NCBI RefSeq assembly: GCF_014192335.1 | Contig: NZ_JACHXU010000001.1 | Coordinates: 624,127 to 688,126, forward strand | Source of the DNA: Aporhodopirellula rubra | Lineage (GTDB): Bacteria; Planctomycetota; Planctomycetia; Pirellulales; Pirellulaceae | DNA length: 64,000 bases | Direction of reading: 5' to 3' | In this document: positions 9,029-20,459 of the stretch, one piece after another | Numbering within the stretch: position 1 is the first letter of the stretch | Layout: every line of letters begins with the position of its first letter | Notes under the pieces: generated by a model | Database searches by the model: none | What the model saw: the letters and a program-made list of their open reading frames with translations, nothing else | Told to the model about the DNA's origin: nothing | Made by a program: the position numbers and the translations under genes

Positions 9029-12000
9029 TTAGCCTAATTTGGCTTTGAGGCGAGCGATGTCGTTGAGAATACTGGCGTATTGCTCGCGGAGCACGGCGAG
9101 TGATTCGCGTTCCTTTTCGACGATCTCTTTCGGAGCCCGGCTAACGAAACTCTCGTTGTTGAGTTTGTTTTCTTTCGCCGTAATCTGGCCCGCAATTTGA
9201 GCTTTGGATTTTTCCAATCGCGCGAGTTCCGCTTCGGGGTCGATGAACTTGTCGAGGTCGACGTGCACGTCAACGTTCACATCGGCCAGTCCGATGTGGG
9301 CGTCGGTTTCGAACGGTTTGACGTCTGATCCGATTGCCATGATGTCGGCCGAGGCGAGGCCCTTGAAATAGGCGGCCATCGGTTCGAGCAGTTCACGTGA
9401 CGATTCATCGCAACGGATTGCGACCGGCACGGTATCGCTCGGTTTGATGTTCTGCGACGCGCGGATTTGACGGATCGCGGCAACGATCTGTTGAAATTCG
9501 CTGAATTGGCGTTCGATCTGAACGTCGTGGTGTTCGGTGTGTGCGACCGGCCATGAACTCGTCATGACAAAGCGTTCCGCTTCGATGGGCTCGGGCACAC
9601 CGCGGCTCGGTGCGAGTTCGCCGAGGTATCCCCAAACCGATTCGGTGACAAATGGCATGATCGGATGCAGCAAACGCAGCAATTGATCGAGGCCGTGTGC
9701 GATCACGTTTTGGGTGACCTGTTTTTGCTCAGGATCACTCAGTCGTGGTTTTGCGATCTCGACGTAGAAACTGCAGAATTCGTCCCACGCAAAGTTGTAG
9801 AGGATGCGTGCGACTTCGCTGTATTGGTAGCGATCGATCCCTTCGCTGACCTGCTGCGTGACGCTCGCCAATCGGCTCAGCAACCATTTGTCTTCGATCG
9901 GAAGTGTTGCCACATCGATCGGTTGTGGCGTGAAGCCTTCGAGGTTCATCAGTACAAACCGCGATGCGTTCCAAAGCTTGTTTACGAAGTTTCGTGCGGT
10001 CTCGAATCGTTCGCTGACAACGGCGCCCTTCGGCAGGGCTTTGTCCTCTTCCGTTTCTGCCCACTGGGTCGAGAAAGGTTTGCCGCATGAGGGGCAATCG
10101 AGTTTCGGCAGCGACCGATTTTTCTTCGTTTGGTCGATCAGTTTTTCGCAGGCAGGGCATTCGTACTGCACGGGCATGCGAACGTCTTGCGTGTCGCCGG
10201 CGAGACGGGCGAGTCCGAAACGCAATGCGTCGGGGCCGAACTTGTCGATCACGTCGTTCGGGTCAACGCCGTTGCCTTTCGACTTCGACATGGTTTCGCC
10301 GAGACCGTCGAGGATCTTCGGATGAATGAAGACTTCTTTGAACGGGATTTCGCCGACGTTGTTGAGTCCCATCAACACCATTCGTGCGACCCACAGCGTG
10401 ATGATGTCTCGCGAGGTGATCAATGTTGATGTGGGATAGAACTTCGCCAGTTCAGCGGTTTCGGCAGGCCAACCCAGCGTGCTGTGTGGCCACAATGCGG
10501 ACGAGAACCAGGTGTCCAAAACGTCTGGATCTTGTTCGAGTCCGAGTGCTTCGACGTCGGCTTCCACCGTGGCGTCTTCGTCGCGGATGCAAACGAAAAT
10601 TGCGACAGTCTCTTCGCCGTCGGGATCGATGCGGTGGCTGATTTGGTCGGGATGTTGTTCGGCGAGCTTTTCCAGTTTGCTCGACAATTCGTTCGCATCG
10701 GTTTGCGATAAACCGCCACATGACCAGATCGGAATGCGATGTCCCCACCACAATTGGCGACTGACGGGCCAATCTCGTTTCTCGCTCAACCAGTCGAGAT
10801 AGCCCTTGCGATATCGTTCAGGATAGATCTGCACGCGTTCATCGGTCACCGCATCCATCGCCGATTGAGCGAGCGTGTCCATCGCGACGAACCACTGGTC
10901 GGCGAGGTAGGGTTCGATCGGCGTTTTACTGCGGTCGCTGATCGGAAGTTCGATCTCGCGATCTTCGACTTCTCCGAGCAATCCTAATTCATCGAGGTCC
11001 GCGATGACGGCCTTGCGTGCCTTGGGAATGGTGAGTCCTTCGTACTTGCCACCGTCGGCGTTGATCGTGCCGTCGGGGTTCAGCACGTTGATCATTGGCA
11101 GTTCGCAGCGAAGTCCGACTTCGTAATCGTTCGGGTCGTGAGCCGGTGTGATTTTGACGCAACCGGTACCCATTTCGGGTTTGGCCCATTCGTCGGCGAC
11201 GATCGGAATCTCGCGATCGAGTAGCGGCAAACGGATGTGTCGACCGTCGGCGGCCATGTCACGCAGTTGGATCAACGCGGGCAGCATTTGCGTGCGACGT
11301 TTCTCCAGTGCAGTGATTTGTTTTTCGATCGCGGGTTTTTCTTTTTCGCTCGCTTCGGCGAGCTTCTCCTTCAACGCTTCGCCGACGCGGTCGAATGCCG
11401 ATGCGGGATCGGGATGCACCGCAACGGCGGTGTCACCGAGCATCGTCTCGGGACGCGTGGTCGCGATTTCGATAGTTTTGGGTTCGCCGGGTTTGGGATC
11501 GATAACGGGATATTTCAGATGATAGAAGTGGCCTTTCTTGGTTTCGTTGAACACCTCGTCATCGGAAACGGCGGTTTGTAAAAACGTGTCCCAGTTAACG
11601 AGACGTTTGCCTCGATAGATGAATTGTTTTCCGAACAGGTCAAAGAATGTCGCTCGAACCGCGGCAGCGCAAATCGGATCGAGGGTGAACCGCAATCGTT
11701 CCCAATCGCAACTGCAGCCCATTCGTTTGAGTTGATCCAGGATACGTTGTTCGTACTGGTCTTTCCATTGCCAGATCCGCTCGACGAGGGCTTCGCGTCC
11801 GAGGTCATGCCGCGTTTGGTTTTCGTTCTCTTTAAGACGTCGCTCCACAACCGCTTGGGTAGCGATTCCCGCATGGTCGGTGCCGGGCATCCAGAGGGTT
11901 TCGAATCCCTGCATGCGTTTGCGACGGACGACGATGTCCTGCAGCGTGTTGTTAAGGCCGTGCCCGAGGTGCAACGCGCCGGTCACGTTGGGTGGCGGGA

Positions 12001-12118
12001 TGACAACCGAGAACGGCGGTTTGTCGCTGGACGCTTCGGCGTGCGAACATTTCGCGGCTTCCCACTGTTGAAGGATTCCAGAAGCGGCGTCGGCGTGATC
12101 AAAACGAATCGGAATCAT
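9029..12118 (-). CDS. valS: Valine--tRNA ligase
   Basis: Class I aminoacyl-tRNA synthetase charging tRNA-Val with valine, with editing of mischarged threonine. Seen: HIGH signature PPPNVTGALHLGHGLN (HLGH at 50-53), editing (CP1) domain with TTRPETMLGDTAVAVHP, KMSKS-type TMSKS at 609-613, anticodon-binding helical domain, and the C-terminal coiled coil of ValS (DPEAELARLEKSKAQIAGQI to the end). At 1,029 aa it is longer than the usual 880-950. Part of the excess is a zinc-ribbon-like insert with CPAC at 654-657 and CPSC at 675-678, just after the KMSKS region. Start ATG at 12118 gives a normal N-terminus. Confidence 0.97.
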   Translation of the reverse strand: MIPIRFDHADAASGILQQWEAAKCSHAEASSDKPPFSVVIPPPNVTGALHLGHGLNNTLQDIVVRRKRMQGFETLWMPGTDHAGIATQAVVERRLKENENQTRHDLGREALVERIWQWKDQYEQRILDQLKRMGCSCDWERLRFTLDPICAAAVRATFFDLFGKQFIYRGKRLVNWDTFLQTAVSDDEVFNETKKGHFYHLKYPVIDPKPGEPKTIEIATTRPETMLGDTAVAVHPDPASAFDRVGEALKEKLAEASEKEKPAIEKQITALEKRRTQMLPALIQLRDMAADGRHIRLPLLDREIPIVADEWAKPEMGTGCVKITPAHDPNDYEVGLRCELPMINVLNPDGTINADGGKYEGLTIPKARKAVIADLDELGLLGEVEDREIELPISDRSKTPIEPYLADQWFVAMDTLAQSAMDAVTDERVQIYPERYRKGYLDWLSEKRDWPVSRQLWWGHRIPIWSCGGLSQTDANELSSKLEKLAEQHPDQISHRIDPDGEETVAIFVCIRDEDATVEADVEALGLEQDPDVLDTWFSSALWPHSTLGWPAETAELAKFYPTSTLITSRDIITLWVARMVLMGLNNVGEIPFKEVFIHPKILDGLGETMSKSKGNGVDPNDVIDKFGPDALRFGLARLAGDTQDVRMPVQYECPACEKLIDQTKKNRSLPKLDCPSCGKPFSTQWAETEEDKALPKGAVVSERFETARNFVNKLWNASRFVLMNLEGFTPQPIDVATLPIEDKWLLSRLASVTQQVSEGIDRYQYSEVARILYNFAWDEFCSFYVEIAKPRLSDPEQKQVTQNVIAHGLDQLLRLLHPIMPFVTESVWGYLGELAPSRGVPEPIEAERFVMTSSWPVAHTEHHDVQIERQFSEFQQIVAAIRQIRASQNIKPSDTVPVAIRCDESSRELLEPMAAYFKGLASADIMAIGSDVKPFETDAHIGLADVNVDVHVDLDKFIDPEAELARLEKSKAQIAGQITAKENKLNNESFVSRAPKEIVEKERESLAVLREQYASILNDIARLKAKLG

Positions 12119-12264
12119 GTGAAAAACGAGATAGCAAAGGAAGAATAGCGTTGGGCTACTAGCGACGAGCTACTAGCGTCCTGCTCTTGGTATGCGAGTG
12201 AGAGGAAAGCGAACGGCTTTCACGATCGTTCATGCCGAGGTGGCACTGCGATCTGACGCGAATT

Positions 12265-13892
<1,628 letters not shown>

Positions 13893-13896
<4 letters not shown>

Positions 13897-14471
13897 TTCG
13901 GGGTGTGATCGGTCAGTTTGCTGGAAGGAGCGGGCGTCGGGGGCGAGATGGAAGCCGGGGCGTCCAAAATCGCGGGCGTCTTGTAAGGATTTTCGTTGTC
14001 GCCACGGGCCCGGGTCACGGCGGCAGACGGGTCAACGTTCTCGGCAGCGGAGGTCGCCGATTCGATCGTCGTAGTTGCAGAGGATAATGCGGATGACTTA
14101 GCGGCGTTTTCGCTGCGACGTCGATTTCGCCGCCACCGCTCGGCGACAATCACAAACACGCCACCGATGATCGTCATTCCGGCGACGAGGCGTACCGAGA
14201 GCGGGTTGATGTGTTCGCCCGCCATCCATGCGAAGCCCAACGAGATCAGACGTCCACCACCGAGGATGGTGCATAACAGAGCGAGCAACAACGCGACGAA
14301 AACAGACTCGCCCCGTCGATGCGGGTTCAACGCGACAACCCCGAGAAACAACAGCGGGATGCCGAACATCATCGGGATGAATTGCGTGTACGTTTTCTGC
14401 GAGGTCGTGCTGAGGCCCGCGATCGTCAGACCGAAAAGTAGCAATCCGAAAACGATTCCGATTCTCGCCAT
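13893..14471 (-). CDS. Small membrane protein upstream of cimA
   Basis: 192 aa, with four hydrophobic segments in the first ~110 residues (IGIVFGLLLFGLTIAGL; FIPMMFGIPLLFLGVVAL; VFVALLLALLCTILGGG; LVAGMTIIGGVFVIVAE), then a basic stretch (RWRRNRRRSEN) and a Ser/Thr/Ala/Pro-rich tail that is probably cytoplasmic and disordered. No family recognised. Its TGA overlaps the cimA ATG (ATGA), so the two are probably one transcript. Whether it has anything to do with isoleucine synthesis cannot be told from sequence. Confidence 0.8.
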
Positions 14472-14658
14472 GGTGTTGAAATGCTACTCAGGCCGGTTTT
14501 AAGGGGGACCACCGAACGATTTTGGCCGCGGAACGCCCGCGTTGGAGTGCTTGTTGTACCCTGCGACGTGGTTTTTCTGTAGGGCCATGTTAGACTCCCG
14601 GCCCTAGCAGGCGGTCAGGACGCCGCCGTCAAATTGACTCGCAGTCGAGGATAAATGC

Positions 14659-15396
14659 GTGGGGATCCATTGGACCGTCTACCCTAATCATCACGAAGCG
14701 TCGCTTGCGGTCGCGGACACGATTTCCGCTGTTCTGATCGAAAAACCCGCATGTGTCCTGGGATTGGCGACCGGGTCGACCCCGTTGGAAGTCTATGCGG
14801 AGTTGGCCCGAAGGCATCGCGAGGAAGCCCTCGATTTCGGAAAGGCGACGACGGTCAATTTAGATGAATACATCGGGCTGCCTCCCGGGCACCCGCAAAG
14901 CTACGTGCATTATATGCATGAGCACTTGTTCAGACACATCAACATCGACCGTGACCGAACCCATTTGCCCAACGTTCACGCCGCCGACCTGAGCGAGTCG
15001 GCGAACGACTTCGAGCGGCTGGTCGAGTCGACGGGCGGCGTGGATCTGCAATTGCTCGGTATCGGTACCAATGGTCATATCGGATTCAACGAGCCCGGGG
15101 CTGAAGAAGATTCCGTGACCCGCGTTGTCGATTTGGCCCCCGGAACGATCCACAGCAATTCGCGTTTCTTCGAATCCGAAAGCGACGTGCCGCGTCGAGC
15201 GATCACGATGGGCATCGCCACGATCCTGCGTGCCCGGAAAATTGTGCTGTTGGCGACCGGAGACTCGAAGGCCGAGGCCGTTGCCGAGGCGATCAACGGT
15301 CCGATCTCCCGCGACAACCCGGCCTCGTTTTTACAAACGCACGCGAACGTTCACTTTGTGCTCGACTCGGCCGCGGCGGTAGGGCTCGCAAACTAA
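14659..15396 (+). CDS. nagB: Glucosamine-6-phosphate deaminase
   Basis: Converts glucosamine-6-phosphate to fructose-6-phosphate and ammonia in amino-sugar catabolism. Seen: LGLATGSTPLEVY (phosphate loop) at about 33-45, NLDEYIGLP with the catalytic Asp, LLGIGTNGHIGFNEPG with the catalytic His and Glu, and the C-terminal LLATGDSKAEAVAEAINGPIS. The Asn in 'TNGHIGFNE' where enterobacterial enzymes have Asp is normal for the short, non-allosteric form; 245 aa fits that form. Starts at GTG (the nearby ATG is out of frame). A 7-bp inverted repeat (14580-14586/14600-14606) lies upstream. No nagA partner is present. A link to sulfated-glycan breakdown by the adjacent sulfatase is plausible inference only. 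Confidence 0.92.
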   Translation: MGIHWTVYPNHHEASLAVADTISAVLIEKPACVLGLATGSTPLEVYAELARRHREEALDFGKATTVNLDEYIGLPPGHPQSYVHYMHEHLFRHINIDRDRTHLPNVHAADLSESANDFERLVESTGGVDLQLLGIGTNGHIGFNEPGAEEDSVTRVVDLAPGTIHSNSRFFESESDVPRRAITMGIATILRARKIVLLATGDSKAEAVAEAINGPISRDNPASFLQTHANVHFVLDSAAAVGLAN

Positions 15397-15415
15397 TTTG
15401 GAGCTCGCAGATTGA

Positions 15416-15445
15416 TTCGGCGATCGCGAATTCGGCGATCGCGAA
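15416..15445. repeat. Tandem duplication of 15 bp between nagB and sulfatase
   Basis: ttcggcgatcgcgaa occurs twice head to tail (15416-15430, 15431-15445). Each copy contains the palindrome GCGATCGC. It lies in the 53-bp gap between the convergent stop codons. Confidence 0.9.
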
Positions 15446-15449
15446 CGGA

Positions 15450-17108
15450 TCATGGGTTCGTGAGGTCGATTACCCACTTGCGAGTTTTGACGGCGGGGCG
15501 ACCGTCTTCGGGAATGCCTCGGGCGATCTCTTTGCGAAGCATGTTTGAAAGTTTTTGGATCGTCGCCAACGTGTCGGCGTCGCGGGTCATCGAATCAGTT
15601 TGATCGCCGTCGAAGGCCAAGTTGTTTTTCTCGGTCGGGTCGGTCTGATGATTGTAGAGCTCGACGCCATTCTTGCCGTCGTCCCAAAGCGTCAGCCGAT
15701 ACTGAGGCGTGCGGATGGTGTAGCCGAAGAAACGCGACTTCTGTTTCGGCAATTTTCGGGTGACTTGGGAAATCGTGAATCCGCGTCCGGGTTCGTCGAC
15801 GTCATCGATCATCGGTCGCAGTGATTGGCCCTGCAGATTGGCGGGCGGTTTGACATCGCACAGTTCGGCGAGGGTCGGGTACAAATCGATTAACCCCACG
15901 GGCGATGTTGCTGTCTCGCCACGGCTGGTTCCTTCGGGTGTTGCGATGATCAACGGCACGCGAGCGGACTCCTCGAACAAACTCATCTTTTGCCACAACC
16001 CTTTGGCGCCGAGGTGATACCCGTGGTCGCTGGTGAAGACGATCACTGTGTTGTCGGCGAGCCCGTGTTTTTCGAGGGAATCGAGCACTTTGCCGACCTG
16101 CGCGTCCATAAACGTGATGCTGGCGTAGTAGGCCTGAATGGCTTCCCGTCGGAGTTGGTCGGTTAACAGGTCGTGATCAGCCTTATGGCTCAGCAGGCTC
16201 GCCGGAGGTAAGTCGACGCGATCTTCCTCGACGTCATCTACGATTGGCATGTTGTCGAGATCGTAGGATTCGAAATACTTTTTCGGCGCCACGTACGGCG
16301 TGTGGGGACGATAAAAACCGACGGCGAGAAAGAACGGACGGTCCGCTCGCTTCGCACATCGTTCGAGTACCCAGTCGGCTTCCTCGGCCAACATCGCGTC
16401 GGTGTGCATTTCTTCGCTGCGAGGCGACGCATACCAGGACAACGTTCCGCCAAAACTGCCTTTCCTAAGTGAGAAGATCTCGGACTCTTCGAGTGATCGA
16501 TCGCAACCCATCGGATTGATCTCCATCTCCCATGATGCCGGGTCGTCATGCCCGTTCGTTCCCACACTGCGTGGAACGTTATAGTGATAGAGTTTGCCGA
16601 TCCGCGCCGCAAAATAACCGTCGAGTCGAAACGCGTGAGGCAACGATTGGTGCTGCGGAATCGTTTCGCGAAAGATCTGTGAGTTTGCCAAAATCCCGGT
16701 CGAGTCGGGGTAGAGACCGCATAACATCGAATTGCGTGAGGGGCCGCAGAGCGGGAATTGGCAGTACGCGTTTTCAAACCGCACGCCCCGCGCGGCGAGC
16801 CGATCCAGGTTCGGTGTTTGGACGTTTGGGTCTCCGTAGCAACCGATTCGGCAATTCAGGTCATCCGAAATCAGGAACAACACGTTCGGCCGATCGGCTG
16901 AGGTGGTCGTGGCGGAGGTTTCAGTCGTTACGGGGTCGGACGCGTTCGCCCCGACATGGCCGACCGCGGTCAACAACGCGGCCAAGACGAGGATGAGGTT
17001 GCGATTTGTGGCTGCGGGAGGCTTCGTTGTTGTGGGAGATGTTGTTGTGGGAGATGTTGTTGTGGGAGATGAGGTCAGGTGGGACAACCGGCGGGAAAGC
17101 TGGGGCAT
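15450..17108 (-). CDS. Exported sulfatase (iduronate-2-sulfatase-like)
   Basis: Formylglycine-dependent sulfatase hydrolysing sulfate esters, probably of a sulfated polysaccharide. Seen: the metal-binding opening RPNVLFLISDDLN (Asp82, Asp83), the formylglycine signature C121-G-P-S-R (CGPSRNSMLCG), KPFFLAVGFYRPHTPY-type segment, and VIVFTSDHGYHLG. 552 aa. The overall pattern (LNCRIGCYGDP, GFYRPHTPYVAPKKYFE) resembles iduronate-2-sulfatases, but the true substrate is unknown. The N-terminus is odd: 35 residues containing three SPTTT repeats precede the hydrophobic signal core (NLILVLAALLTAVGHVGANA, about 37-56), where export cleavage probably follows. No sulfatase-maturing enzyme is nearby. Confidence 0.9.
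   Translation of the reverse strand: MPQLSRRLSHLTSSPTTTSPTTTSPTTTKPPAATNRNLILVLAALLTAVGHVGANASDPVTTETSATTTSADRPNVLFLISDDLNCRIGCYGDPNVQTPNLDRLAARGVRFENAYCQFPLCGPSRNSMLCGLYPDSTGILANSQIFRETIPQHQSLPHAFRLDGYFAARIGKLYHYNVPRSVGTNGHDDPASWEMEINPMGCDRSLEESEIFSLRKGSFGGTLSWYASPRSEEMHTDAMLAEEADWVLERCAKRADRPFFLAVGFYRPHTPYVAPKKYFESYDLDNMPIVDDVEEDRVDLPPASLLSHKADHDLLTDQLRREAIQAYYASITFMDAQVGKVLDSLEKHGLADNTVIVFTSDHGYHLGAKGLWQKMSLFEESARVPLIIATPEGTSRGETATSPVGLIDLYPTLAELCDVKPPANLQGQSLRPMIDDVDEPGRGFTISQVTRKLPKQKSRFFGYTIRTPQYRLTLWDDGKNGVELYNHQTDPTEKNNLAFDGDQTDSMTRDADTLATIQKLSNMLRKEIARGIPEDGRPAVKTRKWVIDLTNP
17026..17070. repeat. Three tandem 15-bp repeats inside the sulfatase leader
   Basis: gttgttgtgggagat is repeated exactly three times (17026-17040, 17041-17055, 17056-17070). 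On the coding (minus) strand each copy adds Ser-Pro-Thr-Thr-Thr. The unit is a multiple of three, so changes in copy number would keep the frame. Confidence 0.95.
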
Positions 17109-17231
17109 GGGTCGCTCGGAATCATCGTGGGGGATTTAGAAATTGCTATCCTGGTATCTTAGTGGCACGTTACGCGATCGTTTGGGGTGAACGTTTGCAG
17201 GCTTTCAATTTTCTCGACTATCATCGTGGGC

Positions 17232-20200
17232 ATGAACATCATCGATTTCTCGTGTCGGATTGAACGTGTCCGGCGAATCGTCGCCACGGGGGCCGCATTT
17301 CTGTTTGCGGCCGGAACCTTTGTGGTGTGCGACGGCGCCGATCAGGTGACCGCGAACACGCGTCCGCCCAGCGCTGTGGGCAACGAGGGCGTGGATCCGG
17401 ATGCATCCGGGCCGCTCGGTGGACGGGATTTTTCACTTCGCCGTCGCTCGACGCTGGATCTTTGGCTCGACCGAGATCGATATCGCGATGCGGTCTTGGC
17501 AGCCGCTCGCAGCGAGGAGTTGGAAACGGCCGAGCGGGCGCGATGGGTGTTGGGGCGATGGCAGCGTGGGATCTTAGCGGACACACCTCCGGATCTCGCC
17601 AAACAACTCGCGATTCTGCCGCCGGTCGAAGCGATCGAATTGTTGCTCGAGGAAAGCCATTTTACCGCGGCGACGATCGCGATGCAGGAAGCAACCGGGA
17701 CGTTGGAGTTTGAGTCCGTCGCTGCGCGTGTATCGATGACGCTCGACCAGCGGTTTCCGATCTACGCACGTGCTGCGGTCGTGACGGATCAAACCTCGCA
17801 ATTACTCGCGTTCTTGGATGTTGCCTGCAGCACGAAAGAGATGGCAGTTTGTCGTCGTGATTGGGCGAAACTGTTCTCACACGATGACATCGATAACGAT
17901 GGAGCGGAGGCGTCGAGCAATCCGAATCGGCGACGACTGCCCCCGGCAATGGAAGCATGGGATCCCGAACTGGTCGCTCAAACCGAATGCCTGCTGCATC
18001 TGCTCGATGGCGACATTGAGATAGCGATGGATGTCGCCAAGCGGGCCGATCGAGAACTTCAACAACGCGAAATGGCAGCGGGAAATCGCGGCGGCGATCC
18101 CGTCACGGGCTTGCTGTCGCGGAAACAGCAACCACTCGTTCGCGTCGTCCGCATGGTCACCTCGCGATGGAACGCCATCGCAGCGGCAGCCTCCTCATCG
18201 GCACGAGACTTTGAACGCGCCGCTGAACGGCTTAGCCCTGTCAAGGACGGCGGTAACCAAGGTGACAGCAATCAGAGTAAGGAGTCGAAACCTGACGGCG
18301 CGAAACGTGATGCCAGGCACCAATTGGCGAACATCGCTCAGATCACCCTCTACCGCGAGGAAGCCGTTCGGCACTGGTCCGACGCGTTAATTGCCGCAGA
18401 TCGCTGCAATAACGACGAAATCCGCGCTGCCGCCGTCGAGGGTTTGATCACCAATGGCAGCGATGAATCGGTATCGATCGCAGCGGACGTGAAGGCCCTC
18501 CTTTGGCGAACGTTGTTGATCCACGGCGAAGTCGACGCGGCGCTCGATGTGGTCAGGGAGACCGATCCGTCCGGTGCGGCGGTGATCGCTGTCGATGGCT
18601 CGCGTGCGGCCGATGCCCTTTCGGGGCTCGGGTTTCCTGCCGATCAAATCGACACGCAACTGGAGTCGTGGATCGACGCCGCCATCGAGGCTCAACGAGA
18701 TCTCTATGACGCGGCAACCTCCGACGATCCCGCGAAACTCGCTGAGGCGGCCCGGGTCAGTGAAACCGGATTGGCGCCCGAGATCGAAACGATGTTCACG
18801 CTGATCCGATTGTTTGACGAGGTCAGCCGCGACGACGCGGCGTGGCGAATCGCCGACCGGTTGTCGCTCGAAGATCTGCACGCCAAACGTGTCAACCGAT
18901 CGAGCGAATACTTGGTACGTGACTACGTGTTGTTGGCCCTTTTGTGGACAACGCACTCGGACTGGATGATTGAATTGGGGATGCGTGACTGGGAGATCGA
19001 GCCCTCCGTGGTGAGTCAAAGTCTGATCAGCCGGATCGCGGTCACCGATGAGTTTCAATTGCTCGCGATTCTTTCTCACTTTGTCGAATTGCAGAAACCG
19101 ACGACGTCGGCGAAAGCGGCGTTTCGGATCGCGTGTGAGATCGCGCGGGCGGAGGAGCAGGACCGGCGACGTCATGGTCAACGTGTCGCGGATTTGTCCC
19201 AGGCGTTGCGTGACGGTTCGCTGCGTCGAAAGGTCAGTCCAGATCCGGATCTCGAAGAGTTTTTTGAAGGCACGCCGCGCGTCTGGAGCGATTTGTTTCT
19301 CGCTCACGGCCGGCCTGATCTCGCCGAACCGTTCCTGGAACAGCAGGCTGCCACGGGGGATCTCGAGGCGACGTTCACGCTCGCGAAGGAATACCGACTC
19401 GGCGGGACGATCACAGCAGATTTCGACACCTTTGAGGAAGTCTGGGACGCGGTTGCCTCCGCCCACACGGACGGAAATCTCCGATTCCGTGACGATGTGA
19501 TGACCGGCGTCAAAGCGGTCGGTGAACAGTTTCGGTTGGCACGCGATCGAGGCGATTCGAACACCGCCGACGCGATTTTTAAACAAATCCGAGCAATGGC
19601 CTGCACGCCATCGACCGACATGCGGCAACAGATCGCCGACGTGTTGGCTGATTGTGGGCAATGGGAGATCGCCGATTCGGTTTACCAGTCGTTATTGATG
19701 ATGACCGCGATCACGTCCGACGAAACGCAATCTCTGATCGATATCGCTCGCAAATATCAACGCTTTGCGGTCAAAGCGACGGCGGCGGAGGTTTCGACGA
19801 CCGAGTCCGCGATGCGGGCCAATCAGATTGAAAAACTCGCACCTGACGATCTCGATCTGCGTCGCCGTGCCGTGACCTGGTTTGACACCGCGTTCGCGGG
19901 AACGCTCACGGGCGTCGAATTCCGGCCGCAGCTCTATCTCGTTTATCCGCGGCTAATCGCCCGCGAGCAACTCGAACTGACCGTCATCGACATTGTTCAG
20001 ACGGAGGACGAATCACTGGGGCAGCGTGCTCGCGGTTTGCTCGAACGGTTGCACCAACTCGATCGGATGGACATCACGACCGCCGAGTCAATTCTGCCCA
20101 AAATGCAGCAAATCGGGATGAAGGAAGAGGTGAGAGCCTCCCTCCGCCGAATGTTGGACGTCGCGGACGAACACTTGAAGGCTTTCCCTGCCGACGCGGT

Positions 20201-20459
20201 CACCGCGAACAACATTGCTTGGGGAGCGGCGATGAATAACGTCGAATTGCCTCGAGCCCTCAATTTGGCTCGTCACGCGGTCTTTTTCGAACCCGAAAGC
20301 GCGATTTACCGTGACACGCTCGCGGAAATCCTGGCACGCTCGGGTAACCCTGCCCAAGCCCTCATGATTGAGCGAGGATGCCTCATCGACGACCCGGGGC
20401 AATGGCACCTGCACGAGCAGATCGAACGTTTCGAGAAGAATTCCTCAAACCAGCGTTGA
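17232..20459 (+). CDS. Large exported TPR-like protein, unknown function
   Basis: About 1,075 aa. The ATG at 17232 is preferred over an in-frame GTG at 17187 because it gives a plausible signal sequence (RIVATGAAFLFAAGTFVVCDGADQ, about residues 14-37). The chain is almost wholly helical, with repeated Ala/Leu/Asp-rich helix pairs. A recognisable TPR pair lies at the C-terminus (NNIAWGAAMNNVELPRALNLARHAV then SAIYRDTLAEILARSGNPAQAL, about 990-1050). No enzymatic motif seen. Probably a periplasmic or membrane-facing scaffold. It is divergent from the sulfatase, with 123 bp between starts, so the two may share a control region. Confidence 0.8.
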   Translation: MNIIDFSCRIERVRRIVATGAAFLFAAGTFVVCDGADQVTANTRPPSAVGNEGVDPDASGPLGGRDFSLRRRSTLDLWLDRDRYRDAVLAAARSEELETAERARWVLGRWQRGILADTPPDLAKQLAILPPVEAIELLLEESHFTAATIAMQEATGTLEFESVAARVSMTLDQRFPIYARAAVVTDQTSQLLAFLDVACSTKEMAVCRRDWAKLFSHDDIDNDGAEASSNPNRRRLPPAMEAWDPELVAQTECLLHLLDGDIEIAMDVAKRADRELQQREMAAGNRGGDPVTGLLSRKQQPLVRVVRMVTSRWNAIAAAASSSARDFERAAERLSPVKDGGNQGDSNQSKESKPDGAKRDARHQLANIAQITLYREEAVRHWSDALIAADRCNNDEIRAAAVEGLITNGSDESVSIAADVKALLWRTLLIHGEVDAALDVVRETDPSGAAVIAVDGSRAADALSGLGFPADQIDTQLESWIDAAIEAQRDLYDAATSDDPAKLAEAARVSETGLAPEIETMFTLIRLFDEVSRDDAAWRIADRLSLEDLHAKRVNRSSEYLVRDYVLLALLWTTHSDWMIELGMRDWEIEPSVVSQSLISRIAVTDEFQLLAILSHFVELQKPTTSAKAAFRIACEIARAEEQDRRRHGQRVADLSQALRDGSLRRKVSPDPDLEEFFEGTPRVWSDLFLAHGRPDLAEPFLEQQAATGDLEATFTLAKEYRLGGTITADFDTFEEVWDAVASAHTDGNLRFRDDVMTGVKAVGEQFRLARDRGDSNTADAIFKQIRAMACTPSTDMRQQIADVLADCGQWEIADSVYQSLLMMTAITSDETQSLIDIARKYQRFAVKATAAEVSTTESAMRANQIEKLAPDDLDLRRRAVTWFDTAFAGTLTGVEFRPQLYLVYPRLIAREQLELTVIDIVQTEDESLGQRARGLLERLHQLDRMDITTAESILPKMQQIGMKEEVRASLRRMLDVADEHLKAFPADAVTANNIAWGAAMNNVELPRALNLARHAVFFEPESAIYRDTLAEILARSGNPAQALMIERGCLIDDPGQWHLHEQIERFEKNSSNQR

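Noticed and set aside
18387..19661. 424-codon minus-strand frame within the TPR-like gene
   Set aside because: Antisense shadow in high-GC DNA; no start context or motif.
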